Positions 54,725 through 64,000 of a stretch of 64,000 nucleotides of DNA are shown piece after piece. The position numbers and the translations under genes are program-made. Below the pieces are notes generated by a model that ran no database searches, was not told where the DNA came from, and worked only from the letters and a program-made list of their open reading frames with translations. Where the stretch lies: assembly GCA_963843465.1 (NCBI GenBank), contig CAWJKP010000002.1, positions 1,686,360-1,750,359 on the forward strand, written 5' to 3'. Position 1 is the first letter of the stretch. Each line of letters opens with the position of its first letter. The stretch comes from CAWJKP01 sp963843465. Its GTDB lineage: Bacteria; Planctomycetota; Planctomycetia; Pirellulales; Thermoguttaceae.

Positions 54725-55660
54725 ATGAGCCCGCCGGTGATTGCCCTGCTGATCTTCGCGGCCGCGCTGTCGCTTCTGGGCGCCGCGATCTTCGCGGCCA
54801 GCGACGTGCGGCGGGTCCGCCGCGCGCGGGCCACCGCCGGCGCCTCCGGCCAACTGCGGCTGCGGCGGATTCGCCCCGCCAAGTTCGTGGGCTCCATCGG
54901 CGGCCCGGTGCCGGCCTTCGACCGCTGGTTCTCCCGCCTGGTGCAGGAGACCGGGCTGGGGTGGGACCCCGGCGCGGCGGCCTTGCTGATGGTCCTCTGC
55001 GGCCTGGTGACCGGGGCCTCGCTGTTCCTCTGGAACGATGAGCTGCTGCCCGCGGCCATGGGCATCCTCCTCGGCGTGCCTCTGCCGGCCGCCTACCTGG
55101 TCGTCCGGCGACGGAGGCGCATGAATCTTCTTCAGGACCAATTGGCGCCGGCCCTGGAAATATTGGCCCGCAGCGTCCGTGCCGGGCAGACGCTGGACCA
55201 GGCGATCGGCCACCTGGGCCGCCATTCGCCCGAACCCCTGGCGACGGAGTTCCGCTTCTGCGCCCGGCAACTGGACCTGGGATTGGGTATGCCCGCCGTG
55301 ATGCGGGGCCTGGTGGGACGCCTGCAAATGTACGACGTGCGAATCTTCGCCACCACCGTCGTCGTCCACCGCCAGGCGGGCGGCAACATCGCCGCCGTGT
55401 TGGACCGGCTGGCGCAGGTCATCCGCGACCGGCTCAGCTATCGCCGTCAGCTCCGCGCCGTCACCGCGGGCGGACGCATCTCGGCCGGGCTGGTAAGCCT
55501 GATCACGCCCGCCTTGTTTCTTTTCTTCATCCTCGTCCGGCCGGACTACATTGCCACGATGCTCCATTCTCCCTTGGGCCAATCGCTGCTGGTTTTGACC
55601 GCGTTCCTGGAAATCGTAGGACTGATTTGGACCGCGCGACTGCTGCGGCCGGCTTACTGA
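54725..55660 (+). CDS. tadB: Tad pilus-assembly platform protein TadB
   Basis: A 311-residue polytopic inner-membrane protein of the T2SF fold. Several hydrophobic helices (N-terminal VIALLIFAAALSLLGAAIFA, C-terminal pair) flank a cytoplasmic helical domain: LAPALEILARSVRAGQTLDQAIGHLG ... LGLGMPAVMRGLVGR ... VFATTVVVHRQAGGNIAAVLDRLA. It forms the platform with TadC beneath the ATPase. Confidence 0.92.
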   Translation: MSPPVIALLIFAAALSLLGAAIFAASDVRRVRRARATAGASGQLRLRRIRPAKFVGSIGGPVPAFDRWFSRLVQETGLGWDPGAAALLMVLCGLVTGASLFLWNDELLPAAMGILLGVPLPAAYLVVRRRRRMNLLQDQLAPALEILARSVRAGQTLDQAIGHLGRHSPEPLATEFRFCARQLDLGLGMPAVMRGLVGRLQMYDVRIFATTVVVHRQAGGNIAAVLDRLAQVIRDRLSYRRQLRAVTAGGRISAGLVSLITPALFLFFILVRPDYIATMLHSPLGQSLLVLTAFLEIVGLIWTARLLRPAY

Positions 55661-55661
55661 T

Positions 55662-56710
55662 ATGTGGATCTCGCTGATCAGCTTCTCCCTGGTGCCCTTG
55701 GCCTGCTTGGCGATGATGCTCCGCCTCATCCGCGGCGGCCGGAACCGCGACGACGATGCCGGCACGGGCGGAAGGCGGCGGTCGTTGCTCTTTGGGCCGC
55801 TCACCGCGGCGCTGGCGGGTATCCTCCCCTGCCCCGCCGCCACGCGCAAAAGCTCACGCGCTTCCTCCGTCACGCGGGGCACTACCACCGTCACGCGCTG
55901 GCCGAGTTCCTGGCCCTGCGAAACACCCTGGTGGTCGGTTGGGTGCTGCTGGCGGCTACCGCGATGGTCGTGATCACCGATCCCGGCGACGCGCTGGCCC
56001 TTCCCATCATCGTGGGCGGCCTGGTCGTGGCGGTCCTGCTCTACACGCTGCCGCGCCTGTTCCTCGAGGTGCTCGCCCGCAACCGCGTGCGGCGGATCGA
56101 GGAAAGCCTTCCCGACGCCCTGGACATGGCCACCATGTGCATGTCCGGCGGCGTGCCGCTGCAGTCGGCGTTGCTGCGGGTGAGCGACGAAATGCAGTCC
56201 ATCCATCCCGATCTGGCTTTCGAGCTGCGGGTCGTGGGACGGCAGATGGAGGCCGGATCGTTGGATACGGCCGTCAGGCAGTTCGCCGCCCGCATCGAGG
56301 CCCCGGAGGTCCAGTCCCTGGCGGCGATCCTCGGGCAGACCGAGCAGCAGGGCTCGGGCGTGGCCGCGGCGTTCGAGCTGTTCGCCGACAACGTGCGGCT
56401 CAACCGGCGACAGCGCTCGGAGGAAGCCGGCAACAAGACGGCCATCAAACTGCTCTTCCCCCTGGTCTTCTGCCTGGCGCCCCCCGTCTACTTGATGCTT
56501 CTGGCGCCCGCCGCCGTGGAACTCAGCGATTTCATCCAGCGCGAGCGTAAGCCGGGCGGGGCGCTCTCCGCCTCGGCGGAAAACGTCAGCCCGCTCTTGC
56601 AAGAGTTCTCCCGCTCCGGCGCCGACAAGCCTTGGCCCAGCGCCTGGCGCTACACCCGGCCGCGCCGGTGGTCCGCGCGCGGACAGGGGGCTCCCGGGAT
56701 TCACCTGTGA
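55662..56710 (+). pseudogene. tadC: Tad platform protein TadC, frameshifted
   Basis: The ATG at 55662 encodes the N-terminus (MWISLISFSLVPLACLAMML, then LLFGPLTAALAGILP). From about 55823 the TadC sequence continues in the neighbouring frame (HAGHYHRHALAEFLALRNTLVVGW ... LPDALDMATMCMSGGVPLQSALLRVSDE ... QTEQQGSGVAAAFELFADNVR). The break lies in CCTCCCCTGCCCCGCC, a C-rich run. Read across, the protein is about 350 residues. One indel, real or an assembly error. Confidence 0.85.
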
Positions 56711-56725
56711 CCCTGGCAAGACCGC

Positions 56726-56761
56726 TCCCCCTCTCCCTCGGGAGAGGGTCGGGGTGAGGGG
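56726..56761. repeat. CCCTCTCCCTCGGGAGAGGG hairpin
   Basis: A perfect CCCTCTCCC/GGGAGAGGG-type stem after tadC, a possible terminator. A related hairpin is at 39725-39746. Confidence 0.65.
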
Positions 56762-56794
56762 ATCCTGCGCTAGACATAGAGTACACTATACAAT

Positions 56795-57514
56795 ATGGGG
56801 ATGCGCAACGAGCCAATGACCGAGACCGCCAGCTCCGTGGACGACGTTTGGGTGGTCGTGCCCGCCTACAACGAGGCGCAGCGGTTGCCTGCCACGCTGG
56901 GCCGGCTCCAAGCGCGGTTCCCGCGGGTGGTGGTCGTGGACGATGGGTCCGCCGACGCTACCGCCCAGTCGGCCATGAAATGCCCGGGAATCTGGGTCCT
57001 CCGCCATGCGTTCAACCTCGGTCAAGGGGCCGCCCTTCAGACGGGCATCGACTTCGCGCTGGCCCGCGGCGCCCGCTTCATCGTCACCTTCGACGCCGAC
57101 GGCCAACACGACGCCGACGACATTCCCGCCCTCTTGCAGCCGCTGCGAGAAGGGCGGGCCGACGTCGCGCTGGGCTCCCGCTTCCTCGGCCGCACCGTCG
57201 GCATGCCCCGCAGCCGGCGGCTGTTGCTCCATGCGGCCGTGCTCTTCACCCGCCTCTTCTCCCGTGTTCGCCTGACCGACGCCCATAACGGCTTGCGGGC
57301 CTTCTCCCGTCGCGGCGCCGAGCAGATCCGCATCAGCCTCAACGGCATGGCTCACGCCTCGGAGATTATCGACCAGATCCGCCGGCGAGGGCTGCGCTAT
57401 TGCGAGGTGCCCGTGACCATTCGCTACTCTGCGGCCGTCTTGGACAAAGGGCAAAGCGGATGGAATAGCCTTCGCATCGCCGCCAACCTCACCTTGTCGA
57501 GGATTTTCCGATGA
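56795..57514 (+). CDS. GT2 glycosyltransferase (dolichyl-phosphate-sugar-synthase-like)
   Basis: A 239-residue GT-A enzyme: VVVPAYNEAQRLPATL, VVVDDGSADATA, FNLGQGAALQTGIDFAL, VTFDADGQHD (DxD), GSRFLG, DAHNGLRAFSR and GQSGWNSLRIAANL. It resembles the family that loads a sugar onto a polyprenyl phosphate. The start is uncertain (56795 or 56816). It overlaps the next gene by 4 bases. Confidence 0.88.
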   Translation: MGMRNEPMTETASSVDDVWVVVPAYNEAQRLPATLGRLQARFPRVVVVDDGSADATAQSAMKCPGIWVLRHAFNLGQGAALQTGIDFALARGARFIVTFDADGQHDADDIPALLQPLREGRADVALGSRFLGRTVGMPRSRRLLLHAAVLFTRLFSRVRLTDAHNGLRAFSRRGAEQIRISLNGMAHASEIIDQIRRRGLRYCEVPVTIRYSAAVLDKGQSGWNSLRIAANLTLSRIFR

Positions 57515-57888
57515 ATCTGAATCTCTTTCAGGATCTCAGTGTCCTCGTCCTGGGCTCGCTCTTGCTGCGGGAGCTGACGCTTCTGGTCCGCCGCCGCGGA
57601 CCTCAACGCCCGCGCTGGTTCCGCTCGGGCACCTGGTTGGCCGCCATGATCGCCATCGTCCGCCCCGAGATGGTCACCGCGGCCGCCCGCCTGCTGGGCA
57701 TCCAACGCGGCGCCGATCTGGTAAGCTATCTGGCGTGCCTGGCGATGCTCGCCACGGCGTTTTGCGGCTACTCTTGTTACCTGCGATTGCAAAGCCAGAT
57801 GACCCTGCTCGCCAGGACGCTGGCGATCCTCCAGGCCAGCCAGGCCCCCGCCATTCAGGAAACGGATGCGCCGGATGTGGAGGGCTAG
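57511..57888 (+). CDS. DUF2304 membrane protein
   Basis: A 125-residue protein with three hydrophobic helices (LSVLVLGSLLLREL, WLAAMIAIVRPEMV, LVSYLACLAMLATAFCGY) and a Gln/Ala-rich helical tail. DUF2304 proteins commonly follow GT2 genes, as here (ATGA overlap), and are thought to work with them. Confidence 0.8.
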   Translation: MNLNLFQDLSVLVLGSLLLRELTLLVRRRGPQRPRWFRSGTWLAAMIAIVRPEMVTAAARLLGIQRGADLVSYLACLAMLATAFCGYSCYLRLQSQMTLLARTLAILQASQAPAIQETDAPDVEG

Positions 57889-58239
57889 CATTCGCCGAGG
57901 AATAACTTGCAATTTTAGCCGCGGATCGGACGCAAGCGATCAGCTTGGATGCAATCCACGTCGCGTAGCGACGATGCGATGGTAGCCGTGGGTTTTAACC
58001 CACGGAAAATATCGTCCAACGACCGTTTTGCGTCGCGTAGCGACGCATGAATCGTCGCTACGCGACGAACGGAAACATGGGGGCATCGCAAACCGTGGGT
58101 TGAAACCCACGGCTACCATCATAACGTCGCTACGCGACGAACTGGAGTCAAGTGGATAACCCTACTCGGCAATGTCCGTTGGAACAAGTGGTGGTTACTA
58201 CCCGTAGTTGTTCTTGGTCAGCTCCCTAGGGCGAGGCGT
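57889..58239. repeat. nested palindromic repeat block
   Basis: CGTCGCGTAGCGACG with GGTAGCCGTGGG (57959-58006) is mirrored by CCCACGGCTACC with CGTCGCTACGCGACG (58091-58140). A further CGTCGCGTAGCGACG/CGTCGCTACGCGACG pair sits in the middle (58031-58069). No gene is seen in this 350-base gap. Confidence 0.75.
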
Positions 58240-60154
58240 ATGGCAACTTGCGATTCGGTCGCCGGCAGCAAAGACCGCTCAATGGGCCGGCCTCTCCACC
58301 CGCCTTGGCGCCCCTGGCTGTTGCGGCTCGTCTTGCTGATCGCCGCGACGGCCGCCTATTGGCCCAGCTTCCGCGGGGTATTCGTCTTCGATGATCTTGA
58401 GCACATTGTCAAGAATCAGAGGCTCCAATACTTCTGGACCTTCTGGCCGGAACTTGCCTGGAACACCCGGCCGACCGTCTTCCTCACCCTCTGGCTGAAC
58501 TACCAGCTCGGAGGCCTTCACGTCCTCGGGTACCATCTCTTGAACTTCGCCGTCCACTGCGTCGCCGGCTTGACCCTCTACTGCCTGGTCCGACGTACGC
58601 TGAGGCTTCCTCCCACGGACAAACGTTGGGGCGCTGGGCCGATCCGGCGGCCTTCGTCGTCGCCCTTCTCTGGCTGGTGCACCCGCTGCAAACGCAGGCC
58701 GTCACCTACGTTATCCAGCGCTGCGAATCGATGATGGGCATGTTCTACCTGCTCTCGCTCTACAGCGTGCTCCGCGCGTCGCAATCGGCAAGGCCCTGGA
58801 AATGGTGCCTGGCAGGCGTCGCCGCCGGCTGGCTGGGCATGGGCTGCAAGGAGGTCATGGCCACCGCGCCGATCGTGATCCTCCTCTACGACCGCGTCTA
58901 CCTCTCCTCGTCCTGGGCCCTGGTCTTCCGCCGCCGCTGGGCTTTCTACCTGGCCCTTGCGCCTGCCCTGGCCTGGCTCGTCGTCGTGGTCATCCACAAC
59001 ATGGCCGTTCCTCCGGCGGGCTACGCGGCCGACCTTCCTCCCAGTCCGCTGGAGTATCTCCTTTCCCAACCGGCCATCATCCTGCACTATCTGCGGCTGG
59101 CCGTCCTCCCGGGCGATCTCTGCTTGGACTACCGCTGGCCCGTCGCGCAGGGGTGGCGGGAAATTGTGCTGCCCGGCCTGCCCGTGCTGGCGATCTTCGC
59201 GGCCTCCCTGCTGGCCTTGGTCCGCTGGCCCCGTGTCGGCTTCCTCGCATTTTCCTTTTCCTGATCCTCGCGCCCACGTCGAGCTTCAATCCGATCGCCG
59301 ACCTGGCGGTCGACCACCGCATGTATTTGCCGCTGGCCCTGTTGATCGTGCTGGGATTGCTGGGGTTCTCCGCCGTGGCCCGGCGTTTCCTCCGGCCGCG
59401 CCGGCGGCGCATCCTGGTCTATGCCGCTTCCGTGGCGGTTCTCGTGACCCTCTGGTCCTGGCGAACGATCGTCCGCAATCGGCTCTTCACCAGAGCGGAT
59501 GCCGTTTGGCAGAACGTCCTGGACCACGCGCCGGACAACTTCCGCGCGTGCCACAACCTGGGCATAAGTCTCCTCGCGGCAGGCGAACCCGATCGTGCCC
59601 TGCCCTTGTTCCGCCGCGCGATCCAGTTGCAGCCCAAGGCCGCCGAGCCATACATCGGTGTCATGTTGGTTATGCTCCGAAAGGGCGATCTGCCGGGGGC
59701 GGCTGCCATCCTCCGCCAAGGCATCGCCGCAGCGCCCGCTAGCCCGATGCTGCACGATGAATTAGGGCTCGTCCTCGACCGCCAAGGAAAGACCGGCGAA
59801 GCCGCGGCCCAGTACCGCCTGGCCCTCCAATGCAATCCGCACTGGGGTCCGTCCCATTATCGTTTGGGCCGACTTCTCCAGCGACGCGGCGACTTCGACG
59901 AGTCCATTGCCCACTTGCAGGCCGCGCTCCAGATCAGACCCCTGGACGCCCCTTGCAGCTTCTGGCTGGCTTTGGCCTATCAACGCTGCGGACGCTTCCC
60001 GCAGGCCATCCGCCAGTACCAAACGACGCTCGAACTCGCCCCGGCCATCCGCCAGGCGCGGCGAAATCTCGACCTCTGCCGCCAGGGAAACCCCGAGGGG
60101 GAAATGCTGCCCGATGAACTCAAGGCGTTCCAAGCCCGCTTACCCCGACGATGA
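58240..60154 (+). pseudogene. TPR membrane protein with two frame breaks
   Basis: A polytopic protein in three frames: WLLRLVLLIAATAAYWPSF ... FVFDDLEHIVKN (58240 to about 58625); PAAFVVALLWLVHPLQTQAVTYVIQRCESMMG (about 58629-59240); FLILAPTSSFNPIADLAVDHRMYLPLAL plus four C-terminal TPR units (about 59255-60154). Together this is the O-mannosyltransferase-like GT-C plus TPR family common in planctomycetes, about 640 residues. Each break needs one or two bases. No function is assigned. Confidence 0.78.
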
Positions 60155-60173
60155 ACGGCCCAGATCCGCGCCG

Positions 60174-60225
60174 GGGGACTGTCCCGATTTTTGTGGCAGG
60201 ACGCCACAAAAATGGGACTGTCCCC
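60174..60225. repeat. GGGGACTGTCCC hairpin
   Basis: GGGGACTGTCCC-ATTTTTGTGGC pairs with GCCACAAAAAT-GGGACTGTCCCC around AGGAC. Related GGGGACAGTCCCC sequence is at about 48276-48288. Confidence 0.75.
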
Positions 60226-60288
60226 TTCCTCGCCGCCGAATGACACGAAACTCGGCCCAGTCCCCGCGCCCAGCAAAGGCCTGACCTC

Positions 60289-61095
60289 ATGGCGTCCAAC
60301 CCCCGCGTATCGGTCCTCATGCCGCTCTACGCCCCCGAGCCCCGTTACCTTCGCAGCGCCATCCAGAGCGTTCTACAGCAGACCCTCGAAGACTTCGAGC
60401 TGCTGATCGTCGAGGACCCCTCCTCGCCGGCGGCCGAGCATCCCAGCGGCCAATACGCCGATCCGCGGATTCGCTACTTCCTCAACGCCCGTCGCGGGTC
60501 GCTCGTCGAGTCGTTAAACTACGGCCTGCAACTGGCACGCGCCGACCTGGTCGCGCGACTGGACGGAGACGACCTCTGTGCCCCCACCCGCCTCCAGCGG
60601 CAACTGGAATATCTCCAGCGCCACGCCGAGGTCTCCGTGCTCGGCAGCCAGATCACGATCATCGACCGGCACGGGCGCCAGCGCGGCCGCCGACGCTACC
60701 CGCTCACCCACGAGGCCATCCTCCGCGCCCTGCCTCGCTTCAACCCCCTGGCCCACCCCAGCGTCATGTATCGCAAAGCGCCCATCCTCGATGCCGGGGG
60801 ATACACCTATCCCGTGAACGAGGACTACGAGCTCTGGTCGCGCCTGGCGCGCTGCGGAGTGCGCTTCGCCAACCATCCAGAATCGCTGCTAGAGTACCGC
60901 GTCCACCCGTCGGCATTGAAAGCCGCCCGGCTTCGCGAGATCCTTCGGGCCACCTTGGAGATCAAGCGCCTCTATTGGCAGGATCGCATGGACACCCTCG
61001 GCCGCGCTCGAATGCTCGTGGAACGGCTCTTGCTCTGGCTACCGCCGCAGGCCGTTGCCGCCCTCTTCGCGGCAACGCACTTCCGCCGAGTGTAG
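60289..61095 (+). CDS. GT2 glycosyltransferase
   Basis: A 268-residue GT-A enzyme: VSVLMPLYAPEPRYLRSAIQSVLQQ, FELLIVEDPSS, RRGSLVESLNYGLQLARADLVARLDGDDLC (DxD), PLAHPSVMYRKA and NEDYELWSRLARCG. Probably cytoplasmic, making surface polysaccharide. It converges on the large surface-protein gene. Confidence 0.88.
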   Translation: MASNPRVSVLMPLYAPEPRYLRSAIQSVLQQTLEDFELLIVEDPSSPAAEHPSGQYADPRIRYFLNARRGSLVESLNYGLQLARADLVARLDGDDLCAPTRLQRQLEYLQRHAEVSVLGSQITIIDRHGRQRGRRRYPLTHEAILRALPRFNPLAHPSVMYRKAPILDAGGYTYPVNEDYELWSRLARCGVRFANHPESLLEYRVHPSALKAARLREILRATLEIKRLYWQDRMDTLGRARMLVERLLLWLPPQAVAALFAATHFRRV

Positions 61096-61110
61096 CCAGC
61101 CGCAGCGCCC

Positions 61111-64000
61111 CTACTCCTCTCCGTACAGCAGCCACAAGGCGTCCAACTCGCTCGCGGCAGTCTTGTCCGCACTGCTTCCACCCTGCGGCTGAGCCATCGC
61201 GGCGAACACCGCATCCGCCGCCTGGGCAAGGGCAGCCGCGCCGCCCTGACCGCTCGCCTTGACCTGAGCGCTGGCGCTCTTGGCCGCGCCGGGCGCCGGC
61301 GGGTCCTTGATATACACCGCGTCCGCTTCCACCTGATTGGCGATGCCACTGGCCTTGCCCGTCCCAGCATTGGAGACTCCCACCACCAGCCAGCCGCCCG
61401 CGGGAATCTGGTACGCCCCGCTCCCACCAAGCTGCAGCCACGTCCAGGCTCCTGTCCCGGTCGGATTGCTGTTCGCGACCTGGACGGCGGTTGTCTGGGG
61501 GGAGTTAAGCAGGGGGTTAGGCGTGCCGGTAGGCTGGCCATTAGTCGTCAGCGCGTTCTTCTGGTCAACGATGAACGTGGCGGTGGTCCCCACCTGGTTA
61601 CCGCTACTGTTGTAGACACTTACCGTGTACGGAACGTTGGTCGCTCGATTGCTGCAGGCCGGCCACGTGACGTAGACCGTGTAGTGGTCTGTCGCCGAAC
61701 CGGCGTTGGTGTAGGTCCACGTGGCAGAGCCCGTGGCCGGGGCCGTGGGCGAGACCGAGGTTTGGTAAGGCGCCTCCACGTCGTTGCCCAGGTAACCCGG
61801 GTAGGTCCAGTTGCCCTGGGTGGTCCAGGATTTCCACGTTCCAGCCGCCGCGAAACCCGGGCCTGAGTTGTCGATCACGCCGGGCATCGTGGTGATCGCC
61901 CCCGTGGTGTTCTTCTGGAACAACTTCACCGTATAGTTGTGGCCGCTGTTGCCGTCGTTCACCGAGCCCGCCGGCGTCAGCGTCAATCCCGTCCCCACGC
62001 CGCTGCTGCTGTAGGTCTCGGTGAAGTCCGGCGTGTCCGTGCCGACCACGCCGTTGGCGTTCGCCGTGACGCCCGTCGGGAGCGTGATCGTCGGCGTCGC
62101 CCCTGTCGCCTTGGTCGTCCCGTCGTAAACCTTGGTCCAGCTCACCGCCGTCACCGTGATCGGAAGGGCCGTGATCGTGCCGGACGCGGTGAACAGCCTC
62201 TCCGTGTAGTTCCCCGGGTCGCTGACCACGTAGCCCGTCGAATTCACGCTCAGCGACTTGCCACCCACGTTCTTGTTGTTGAAGTATTCGGTCGGACCCG
62301 TCGTCCAGGTCACCGAGTCGCTGCCCACAAGACCAGCCACCGTCGGCGTCCCCGTCGCCGTCCCGTTGTTCGTCCCGTCGTAGACCTTGGTCTCCTTTAC
62401 CGCCGTGATCGTCAACGTCGCCTTCGTCACCGTCTGCGTCACCGTGTTGTCGCTATCTTCGAAGCCCCCGCTACCCACATACATCGCCTCGATGGTATCG
62501 CCGCTGGTGACGTTGAAGGTCGTCGTGCTGGTCGTAAAGGTCCACGTCGAGGTGGTCGAGGTGGTCCTGGACGCGGTGTTTGCAACGCCGAGCGTGGTGT
62601 TGCCGGTACTCTCGTCCACGAACTCCACGCTCCCCGTAGGCGTTCCCGTTTTGGCCGTCACCACCGCCGTAAAGGTGACCGTCTTGCCGTAGACCACCCA
62701 GCGGTTGGATGAGGTCAGCGACGTGCTCGTCGCGACTACCCCCATGTTGATGTTGAAGGTCGTTGTGCCGGTAGCCGTCGTGTAATTGGAGCTGCCGGAG
62801 ACGCTCGCCAACGGGGTGTAGGTCGCCGTCGCGGTGTAGTTCCCCTCAAGGGTCGGCGCCGTACTCCCCATCGAGGTCGAGGTCGTGTTGTCGTAGTACG
62901 TGAACGAAAGCTCCGAACTGTTAAGGATCGGGCTTGGGGGGGTGGTGTTGGCGATAGTGCCGTCCACCGGCACCCCGGTCACCTTGGCCGTGGCCGGGTA
63001 AGCGACCGGCGGCGTCGCCTGCGTGCCGCCCATGTCCGTCACGTTCACCGTCGGCGTCTCCCGGCCGATGCTGTCGGTCACCGTGCCGCTCTGGCTGGCA
63101 TAGTTGCCGCTGGGGTCGGAGAACGACCAGGCGTCGGCGACGTACGTCCCGGCGTTGGTGTGCACCGTGCCCGTGAGCGTGAAATCGCTGCTCGCCAAGG
63201 CATGGCCGAAGACGTCCGTGGCCGTGCCCGCCGCCGTGGTCTGCGCCGCGCCGCTGTAGACCAGGCCCGCAATCGCCGTCACGCTGGCGTGGGCGCTGGC
63301 CTGGCCGATCCTGTCGGTCACCGTGCCGCTCTGGCTGAGATAGTTGCCGCTGGGGTCGGAGAACGACCAGGCGTCGCCGACGTACGTCCCGGCGTTGGTG
63401 TGCACCGTGCCCGTGAGGGTGAAATCGCTGCCCGGCAACGTAGCGCCGGAGACGTCCGTGGCCGTGCCCGCCGCCGTGGTCTGCGCCGCGCCGCTGTAGA
63501 TCAGCCCGCCAATCGCCGTCACGCTGGCGTGGGCACTGGCCTGGCCGATGCTGTCGGTCACCGTGCCGCTCTGGCTGAGATAGTTGCCGCTGGGGTCGGA
63601 GAACGACCAGGCGTCGCCGACGTACGTCCCGGCGTTGGTGTGCACCGTGCCCGTGAGCGTGAAATCGCTGCTCGCCAAGGCATGGCCGAAGACGTCCGTG
63701 GCCGTGCCCGCCGCCGTGGTCTGCGAAGCGCCGTTGTAGACCAGGCCGGCAATCGCCGAAACGCTGGCGTGGGCACTGGCCTGGCCGATGCTGTCGGTCA
63801 CCGTGCCGCTCTGGCTGGCATAGTTGCCGCTGGGGTCGGAGAACGACCAGGCGTCGCCGACGTACGTCCCGGCGTTGGTGTGCACCGTGCCCGTGAGCGT
63901 GAAATCGCTGCTCGCCAAGGCATGGCCGAAGACGTCCGTGGCCGTGCCCGCGGCCGTGGTCTGCGCGCTGCCGTTGTAGACGAGGCCCGCGGTCGCCGTC
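61111..64000 (-). CDS. large repeat surface protein (YDG/MBG/Ig-like), partial
   Basis: The last 963 codons of a secreted protein whose 5' end lies beyond the window. At the right end are 80-residue repeats (240 bp; 63081, 63321, 63561, 63801) of the type SDFTLTGTVHTNAGTY. An Ig-like domain follows (TSTSLTSSNRWVVYGKTV), then two YDG-type modules (KETKVYDGTNNGTATG, WTKVYDGTTKATG) and a Ser/Gly domain. The C-terminus is ALWLLYGEE. Likely an adhesin or cell-surface fibre. Confidence 0.85.
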   Translation of the reverse strand, partial: TATAGLVYNGSAQTTAAGTATDVFGHALASSDFTLTGTVHTNAGTYVGDAWSFSDPSGNYASQSGTVTDSIGQASAHASVSAIAGLVYNGASQTTAAGTATDVFGHALASSDFTLTGTVHTNAGTYVGDAWSFSDPSGNYLSQSGTVTDSIGQASAHASVTAIGGLIYSGAAQTTAAGTATDVSGATLPGSDFTLTGTVHTNAGTYVGDAWSFSDPSGNYLSQSGTVTDRIGQASAHASVTAIAGLVYSGAAQTTAAGTATDVFGHALASSDFTLTGTVHTNAGTYVADAWSFSDPSGNYASQSGTVTDSIGRETPTVNVTDMGGTQATPPVAYPATAKVTGVPVDGTIANTTPPSPILNSSELSFTYYDNTTSTSMGSTAPTLEGNYTATATYTPLASVSGSSNYTTATGTTTFNINMGVVATSTSLTSSNRWVVYGKTVTFTAVVTAKTGTPTGSVEFVDESTGNTTLGVANTASRTTSTTSTWTFTTSTTTFNVTSGDTIEAMYVGSGGFEDSDNTVTQTVTKATLTITAVKETKVYDGTNNGTATGTPTVAGLVGSDSVTWTTGPTEYFNNKNVGGKSLSVNSTGYVVSDPGNYTERLFTASGTITALPITVTAVSWTKVYDGTTKATGATPTITLPTGVTANANGVVGTDTPDFTETYSSSGVGTGLTLTPAGSVNDGNSGHNYTVKLFQKNTTGAITTMPGVIDNSGPGFAAAGTWKSWTTQGNWTYPGYLGNDVEAPYQTSVSPTAPATGSATWTYTNAGSATDHYTVYVTWPACSNRATNVPYTVSVYNSSGNQVGTTATFIVDQKNALTTNGQPTGTPNPLLNSPQTTAVQVANSNPTGTGAWTWLQLGGSGAYQIPAGGWLVVGVSNAGTGKASGIANQVEADAVYIKDPPAPGAAKSASAQVKASGQGGAAALAQAADAVFAAMAQPQGGSSADKTAASELDALWLLYGEE

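Noticed and set aside
54683..56719. A 678-codon minus-strand open frame over tadB and tadC
   Set aside because: It has a shadow-type composition with no motif, and both strands are open because of high GC content.
63081..64000. 240-bp repeats as a CRISPR-like array
   Set aside because: There are no short repeats with unique spacers; the repeats are coding units of a surface protein.

Overview
The window reads as a chromosomal segment of a planctomycete, most likely Pirellulales-like. The clues are high GC content; many scattered palindromic repeats; TPR-SPINDLY glycosyltransferases; a pyruvate:ferredoxin oxidoreductase paired with a dihydroorotate-dehydrogenase-like gene; ECF sigma and Ser/Thr kinase regulators; a Tad pilus locus with several Flp-like pilins; and a giant repeat-bearing surface protein. 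The taxonomic call is inferred from gene content only.

Layout. 1-3.3 kb: a sigma-54 activator-like gene and a Ser/Thr kinase. 3.3-13.3 kb: DNA repair (ogt), serC plus an epimerase, a B12/radical SAM enzyme, two polytopic glycosyltransferases, a GH10 xylanase with a frame break in its signal peptide, and a HicBA toxin-antitoxin pair. 13.5-16.3 kb: two trans-sulfuration PLP enzymes; the second has its own promoter, a SAM-II-like aptamer candidate and a rho-independent terminator in its leader. 16.29-20.35 kb: a 4.07-kb unit with 21-bp terminal inverted repeats and an 8-bp target duplication. It carries a Clp-fold serine protease gene split by an IS256-family insertion (IS 17036-18478, its own 8-bp duplication), a small gene, a tRNA-like fragment, an IS1-type transposase remnant and a NYN-domain gene. 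20.6-26.1 kb: a lipoprotein, a CbiA-like protein without its catalytic residues, rnc, a hypothetical protein, a transaldolase remnant and an ECF sigma factor. 26.2-31.5 kb: a leftward GDP-sugar cluster (manC, manA, a two-domain nucleotidyltransferase, a GHMP kinase-like gene, a GDP-mannose 3,5-epimerase-like gene). 31.8-39.4 kb: RbsD-like and three tandem TPR-glycosyltransferase genes that share near-identical blocks. 40-44.7 kb: nifJ and a PyrD-like partner.

At 45.46-47.1 kb the sigma-54 activator gene of the left end reappears almost base for base with its upstream region, forming 1.65-kb direct repeats 45.3 kb apart. 47.1-56.7 kb: a Tad/Flp pilus locus (TadG/TadE-like, Flp pilins, CpaA, CpaB, TadA, TadB, TadC). 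56.8-61.1 kb: glycosyltransferases, a DUF2304 protein and a TPR membrane protein. 61.1 kb to the end: a secreted repeat protein running off the window.

Several otherwise conserved genes carry single-base frame breaks (xylanase, TPR-GT41 copy 1, cpaB, tadC, the TPR membrane protein twice). Either the assembly has indel errors or these genes are decaying; one of them (cpaB) sits on a correctly phased A AAA AAG slippery site. No rRNA, complete tRNA or CRISPR array was found.
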